This document shows, one piece after another, positions 60,525-64,000 of a stretch of DNA of 64,000 nucleotides. The stretch is taken from NCBI RefSeq assembly GCF_002176815.1, contig NZ_CP021648.1:62001-126000 (forward strand), written 5' to 3'. The position numbers and the translations under genes are program-made. The stretch's first letter is position 1. Each line of letters starts with the position of its first letter. Under the pieces are notes generated by a model, which saw nothing but the letters and a program-made list of their open reading frames with translations, did no database searches and was not told the DNA's origin. This stretch comes from Acidovorax sp. T1. GTDB taxonomy: Bacteria; Pseudomonadota; Gammaproteobacteria; Burkholderiales; Burkholderiaceae_C.

Positions 60525-61025
60525 TCAAGACAGGCCTGAGGCCCCGAGCACGCTCTCGACCGACCGCACCAGCGTGCGCAGGCGCGGGCCCACTTCGGTT
60601 TCCAGCTTGCCGCACAGCGGGCTGTAGATGGGCAGCGTCACCGCAAACACCCACAGCTCGCCGTCCTGCGGCCGGGACATGGCCACCGCGATCGACTCCA
60701 GCTCGCGGTGCAGGTCGCCGTGGCTGCGGCAAAAGCCGTGCTCTGCCAGGTCGCGGCGCGCGTCGCCCAGCCGCTGATCCAGCCAGGTGGCGCGCTGCGG
60801 GTCGGCGGCGCGCAGGTCGCGCAGGTAGGCCTCGCGTTCCTCATCGGGCAGGCCCAGCAGATAGGCGCGGCCCGACGCGGTGCGCGGCAGCGAGGTGTGC
60901 ACGCCCACCTCGGGCCGGAAGACGGGGTTGCCCAGGCTGTTGGCCTGCTCCACCAGGCACAGCTCGCGCCGAAAACCCACGGCCAGCTGCACCTGCCCCT
61001 CGGTCAGGTCGGCCACATCATCGCT
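60525..61025 (-). pseudogene. IclR-family regulator, effector domain only (5' end lost)
   Basis: Reading leftward from about 61025 the product matches the IclR effector domain to its end (VADLTEGQVQLAVGFRREL, VGVHTSLPRTASGRAYLLGLPDEER, YSPLCGKLETEVGPRLRTLV). The N-terminal helix-turn-helix of about 75 residues is missing. The frame remains open to ATG 61154, but that part is antisense to a Bug-protein tail (61029-61139), not IclR. A protein of about 210 residues could still be made but could not bind DNA in the usual way. Confidence 0.8.
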
Positions 61026-61028
61026 GCC

Positions 61029-61139
61029 GGCTTTATCCCCGTAGACGACGATACGCCCGCAAAATTTGCCCGAGCGTGGGCAGAGGAGGCCCCGATCTGG
61101 GGGCGCCTGCTGCAGGCCGCAGGCGTGCAGCCCAGCTGA
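61029..61139 (+). pseudogene. 3' remnant of a Bug/TctC-family gene
   Basis: The last 36 or so codons of a Bug protein: AAGFIPVDDDTPAKFARAWA followed by PIWGRLLQAAGVQPS and stop. It lines up with the end of the Bug gene at 63509 (GGVPGGETPAEYDTFIAQ..., SWAQIVKAAGLSLE). All of the gene upstream is gone, replaced by the truncated IclR gene in the opposite orientation. Confidence 0.7.
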
Positions 61140-61158
61140 GGCGCTCTGCGTCATGCTC

Positions 61159-61623
61159 TCACGCCCCGGCTGCTGCCGGGGCGCGTGCAATCAGTTTGAA
61201 GCTGCCGGTGGCCAGGGCCACCAGGGTACCGTCCTCGGCGCGCACCTCGCCACGGGCAAAACTGATGGATCGCCCGCGCCGCTCGCAACGCGCGGTGGCG
61301 ATCAGATCCCCGCGGCCCGCGGCGACGTAGTGCAGCGTCAGGTCGATGGTGGCCACGCCATAGGCGGCGGGGTCATGGGCGCGCGCAGCCGCAGCCAGCG
61401 TGCAATCAAGCAAGGTGGCGATCGAGCCACCATGCACCTCTCCGCGGCTGTTGGCCTGTTCTGCCTGAAAGCCCATGCGCACCTGGGCCATGTCGTTGCC
61501 AATGCGCTCGCCGCGCAGCGCCATGGCGCGCGCCATGGCCATGGGCAGGCCGAAGAACATGTCGGGTGCCTCGCCAGTGAAGGGGCTCAGGGGAATGTCG
61601 GGGGTGCTGGACTGGTTTGTCAT
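61159..61623 (-). CDS. PaaI-type hotdog thioesterase
   Basis: 154 residues from ATG 61623. ANSRGEVHGGSIATLLDCTLAAAA carries the HGG motif of PaaI; DLTLHYVAAGRGDLIATARC, GSFKLIA follow. Hydrolyses acyl-CoA. Lies between the deletion scar and a CoA-ligase gene. Confidence 0.9.
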   Translation of the reverse strand: MTNQSSTPDIPLSPFTGEAPDMFFGLPMAMARAMALRGERIGNDMAQVRMGFQAEQANSRGEVHGGSIATLLDCTLAAAARAHDPAAYGVATIDLTLHYVAAGRGDLIATARCERRGRSISFARGEVRAEDGTLVALATGSFKLIARAPAAAGA

Positions 61624-61887
61624 GGTTGCATGCGAAAGAAAATTACGCGGAAGAACTGTACTGCGCGCGCGGCACTGCGGTGGACGTGACTGGCCGCCTG
61701 GCAACGCGCAAACCACCTATTCGTTTGCCTTGTCTGCCATCACCGCGAAGGTGGGGAGCCGCCGTTGGCGGACGCGCAGGTCTTTGCCGTGTGCAAACAC
61801 TGGCATTCTTGTGCTCGTGGGGATCCAGCGCCCCACCTTCAGACGTTCATCTGCGCGGCAAGGAAGATGAAGCACCCGCCACGCGCC
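61624..61887. other. 264-base gap without a recognisable gene
   Basis: Between the thioesterase start and the CoA-ligase stop. I see no conserved reading frame, repeat or terminator in it. Confidence 0.4.
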
Positions 61888-63453
61888 TCACGGGGCCACG
61901 GTGGCCTGCAGGTACTGCTCGCGCAGCGTGCGCTTGAGCACCTTGCCGATCTCGCTGCGCGGCAGGCGCTCGGCCAGCCGCAGGTCGGCCACGCGCTGGG
62001 TCTTGCCCACGCGGGCGTTGAGCCAGTCGCGCAGCTCTTGCGCGGCGGCTTGCGTGCCGGGCCGCGCCACCACGCAGGCCACGGGGGTTTCGCCCCATTG
62101 CTCGGAGGGCACGCCCACCACGGCGCACTCGGCCACCTGGGGGTGCTGGCACAGCACGGCCTCGATGTCGCTCGGATAGACGTTGAAGCCACCCGTGATG
62201 ATCATGTCCTTCTTGCGGTCGCCCAGCACGATGAAGCCGTCCGCATCCAGGCGACCTACGTCGCCGCTGCGGATGTAGCGCTGCCCTTGCGCGTCAAACC
62301 ACTCGGCCTCGCGCGTCTTGTCGGGCAGGCGGTAGTAGCCGCTCATCATTCCGGCCGAGCGGCCGACGATCTCGCCCTGCTCACCGGGCGGCAGCTCGCG
62401 CCCCTGCTCGTCGATGAAGCGGATGTCGGCGCCCTCGCCGGGGCGGCCCACGGTGTGCAGCTTGTGGGGGTGGTCGTGGCAGTGCAGCTCGCAGCGCACG
62501 CCGCCCTCGGTCATGCCGTAATACTCGATGAGCCGGCCCGGCCAACGCTGCAGTACCTCGGTCTTGAGTGCGGCGCTGAACGGCGCGCTGGTGCAAAACT
62601 TGTGCTGCAGCCGGCCCAGGTTCGCGCGGTCAAATTCGGGGCAGGCCATCAGGCGCTGGTATTGCACGGGCACCAGCATGGTGTGGGTGGCGCCGTGCTG
62701 CTGTGCCAGCGCCAGGTAATGTGTTGCGTCGAACCTGCGCATCAGCACCAGCGTGCCGCCCAGTGCCAGCGTGGGCAGCGCCGCCACCAGCGTGGTGTTG
62801 GAGTACAGCGGCGTGGCGCACAGCGAGACGGCATCGGGCCCGTAGCCGTTGGTGACCGCGCGCTTTACATGCGCCCAGCGCATGGCCCAGGACTGCACGA
62901 TGCCCTTGGGCACGCCCGTGGTGCCAGATGAATAGATCACGTTGAACGGCCAATCGGGCTGCGGCGCGATGGGCGCAGGCGCCGCATCGCCCGAGGCCAG
63001 CCATTGCGACCAGGGCTCGCCGGCCTCGGGCGCATCGTCCAGGGCCACGCAGCGCAGTGTGGAGCCCGCATGCAACGGCCATTGCGCGGCCACCTCGCGG
63101 TCGCGCAGTACCAGGCGCGCGCCGCAGTTGTCCAGCATCGCGCTCAGGTGCTCGGCCGTGGACGACGGCGCCAGCGGTGCCACGGCCACGCCGGCGCGAA
63201 GCGCGCCGAGGTAGGCCAGCACATACTCGACCGAAGTGCCGGCGCAGATCGCCACCACATCGCCAGGGCCGAAGCCGCCCTGCTGCAGGCTGCGGGCCAC
63301 CCGGTCCATGCCCGCGCGCAGCGCGGCGTAGTCGAGGCTCTGTGCACCAAGGACCAGGGCGGTATGGCGGGGGCGGTGCGCGGCCTGCTGCGCAATCAGC
63401 TCGGGCAGCGAGCCGAAGGGCTGGGAAAGCAGTTGTTCGATGTCTGGGTGCAT
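61888..63453 (-). CDS. AMP-forming acyl-CoA ligase
   Basis: 521 residues from ATG 63453. P-loop IYSSGTTGVPKGIVQSW, YYGMTEGGVRCELHCHDHP, SGDVGRLDADGFIVLGDRKKD, hinge and IITGGFNVYPSDIE, and C-terminal lysine RSEIGKVLKRTLRE. Activates an unidentified acid as its CoA thioester. Downstream of a Bug gene on the same strand (55-base gap), repeating the Bug + ligase pairing seen at 43.9-46.5 kb. Confidence 0.93.
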   Translation of the reverse strand: MHPDIEQLLSQPFGSLPELIAQQAAHRPRHTALVLGAQSLDYAALRAGMDRVARSLQQGGFGPGDVVAICAGTSVEYVLAYLGALRAGVAVAPLAPSSTAEHLSAMLDNCGARLVLRDREVAAQWPLHAGSTLRCVALDDAPEAGEPWSQWLASGDAAPAPIAPQPDWPFNVIYSSGTTGVPKGIVQSWAMRWAHVKRAVTNGYGPDAVSLCATPLYSNTTLVAALPTLALGGTLVLMRRFDATHYLALAQQHGATHTMLVPVQYQRLMACPEFDRANLGRLQHKFCTSAPFSAALKTEVLQRWPGRLIEYYGMTEGGVRCELHCHDHPHKLHTVGRPGEGADIRFIDEQGRELPPGEQGEIVGRSAGMMSGYYRLPDKTREAEWFDAQGQRYIRSGDVGRLDADGFIVLGDRKKDMIITGGFNVYPSDIEAVLCQHPQVAECAVVGVPSEQWGETPVACVVARPGTQAAAQELRDWLNARVGKTQRVADLRLAERLPRSEIGKVLKRTLREQYLQATVAP

Positions 63454-63508
63454 GGAATCGGGATCGCAGTGAAAGGCTTTAGACGTGCGCGCGCCCGTCT
63501 TGCCGGGG

Positions 63509-64000
63509 TTATTCGAGGGACAGACCCGCCGCCTTGACGATCTGGGCCCAGCTCTTGCGCTCTTGGGCGATGAAGGTGTCGTATTCGGCCGGGGTCTCGC
63601 CGCCCGGAACGCCGCCCAGATCGGCAAAGCGCTGGCGCACCTCGGGCGTCTGCATGGCCTTGCGCGCGGACTGCTGCAGGCGATTGACCAGCGCATCGGG
63701 CGTGCCGGCGGGCGCCAGCAGGCCAAACCATGCCGTCACCTGCATGTGCACGCCGGCCTCGGTCATGGTGGGCACGTCAGGCAGCTGCGCCGCGCGCGTG
63801 CCGCTGGTGATGGCCAGCGCCCGGAACTTGCCCGACTTGATGTGCGGCATGGAGCTGGGCAGGTTGTCGATCATGAAATCCACCTGCTGCCCCAGCAGCG
63901 CCGTCACGGCCGGGGCCGCACCGGGGAAAGGCACCAGGGTCACGTCAATGCCGGCCTTCTGGCGAAACATTTCCGAGGACATGTGGGGCGACTGGCCCAC
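63509..64000 (-). CDS. Bug/TctC-family periplasmic binding protein, 5' end outside window
   Basis: The last 163 residues are present: SEMFRQKAGIDVTLVPFPGAAPAVTALLGQQVDFMID, ALAITSGTRAAQLPDVPTMTEAG, WFGLLAPAGTPDALVNRLQQ, SWAQIVKAAGLSLE. Signal peptide and first domain lie beyond the right edge. Probably cotranscribed with the CoA ligase. Confidence 0.9.
   Translation of the reverse strand: MGQSPHMSSEMFRQKAGIDVTLVPFPGAAPAVTALLGQQVDFMIDNLPSSMPHIKSGKFRALAITSGTRAAQLPDVPTMTEAGVHMQVTAWFGLLAPAGTPDALVNRLQQSARKAMQTPEVRQRFADLGGVPGGETPAEYDTFIAQERKSWAQIVKAAGLSLE

Noticed and set aside
1..64000. CRISPR array, tRNA/rRNA genes, intact insertion sequence or prophage
   Set aside because: No regularly spaced direct repeats, no tRNA cloverleaf signatures and no transposase or integrase domain were seen; the repeats present are short dispersed elements.

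Overview
The window is a high-GC chromosomal segment of a betaproteobacterium, most likely Comamonadaceae (Acidovorax/Delftia/Comamonas-like). This is inferred from the minCDE order, the GTP-type PEP carboxykinase, the many orphan Bug/TctC periplasmic binding proteins, a homocysteine-methyltransferase half of a split MetH, and short intergenic repeats of the type common in that family. It holds about 58 protein genes or remnants. I saw no rRNA, tRNA, CRISPR array or intact insertion sequence.

Region 1 (1-20.4 kb) is mostly housekeeping and regulation. It contains a PAS chemoreceptor next to a PAS-GGDEF gene, an FNR-like regulator with all four expected cysteines, a voltage-gated K+ channel with a C-terminal zinc ribbon, and minCDE. 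These are followed by a MOSC protein, a flavin reductase, an alpha/beta-hydrolase-like protein that has lost its nucleophile, and a D-amino acid dehydrogenase divergent from an ArgP-type LysR. The rest of the region holds a TetR regulator, a universal stress protein, a metallophosphoesterase, a second LysR, pckG, queC, a 48-residue membrane protein, threonine deaminase and a lipoprotein.

Region 2 (20.4-27.9 kb) is accessory. It starts with a fragment of a fibro-slime/PEP-CTERM secreted protein, continues with LysR + MFS exporter + atypical SDR, and ends with an AraC regulator divergent from a three-gene FAH / alpha-beta hydrolase / amidohydrolase catabolic operon.

Region 3 (27.9-37 kb) has recQ, the homocysteine-binding half of MetH, then a three-gene minus-strand accessory module (55-residue membrane protein, 304-residue membrane protein with a repeated amphipathic tail, WYL regulator). 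It then returns to the core genome with the tRNA-modification genes ttcA and trhP/yegQ. The WYL module is the best candidate here for an undescribed system.

Region 4 (37-64 kb) is one large acyl-CoA catabolic island. A minus-strand operon (46.5 to 39.6 kb) combines two Bug proteins, a CoA ligase, a zinc-ribbon/thiolase-like pair, an acyl-CoA dehydrogenase and a thioesterase. A second minus-strand set (52.1 to 46.7 kb) is a nearly complete beta-oxidation kit. Divergent from it, a plus-strand operon (52.3 to 59.2 kb) has the gene content of the Pseudomonas itaconate locus: MaoC hydratase, acyl-CoA dehydrogenase, CoA transferase, MmgE/PrpD, a Bug protein and a CitE-type lyase. The right end has a racemase-like CoA transferase, a scar where an IclR regulator and a Bug gene both lost their 5' ends, a thioesterase, a CoA ligase and a Bug gene that runs off the edge. 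Short repeats fill many of the gaps inside the island.
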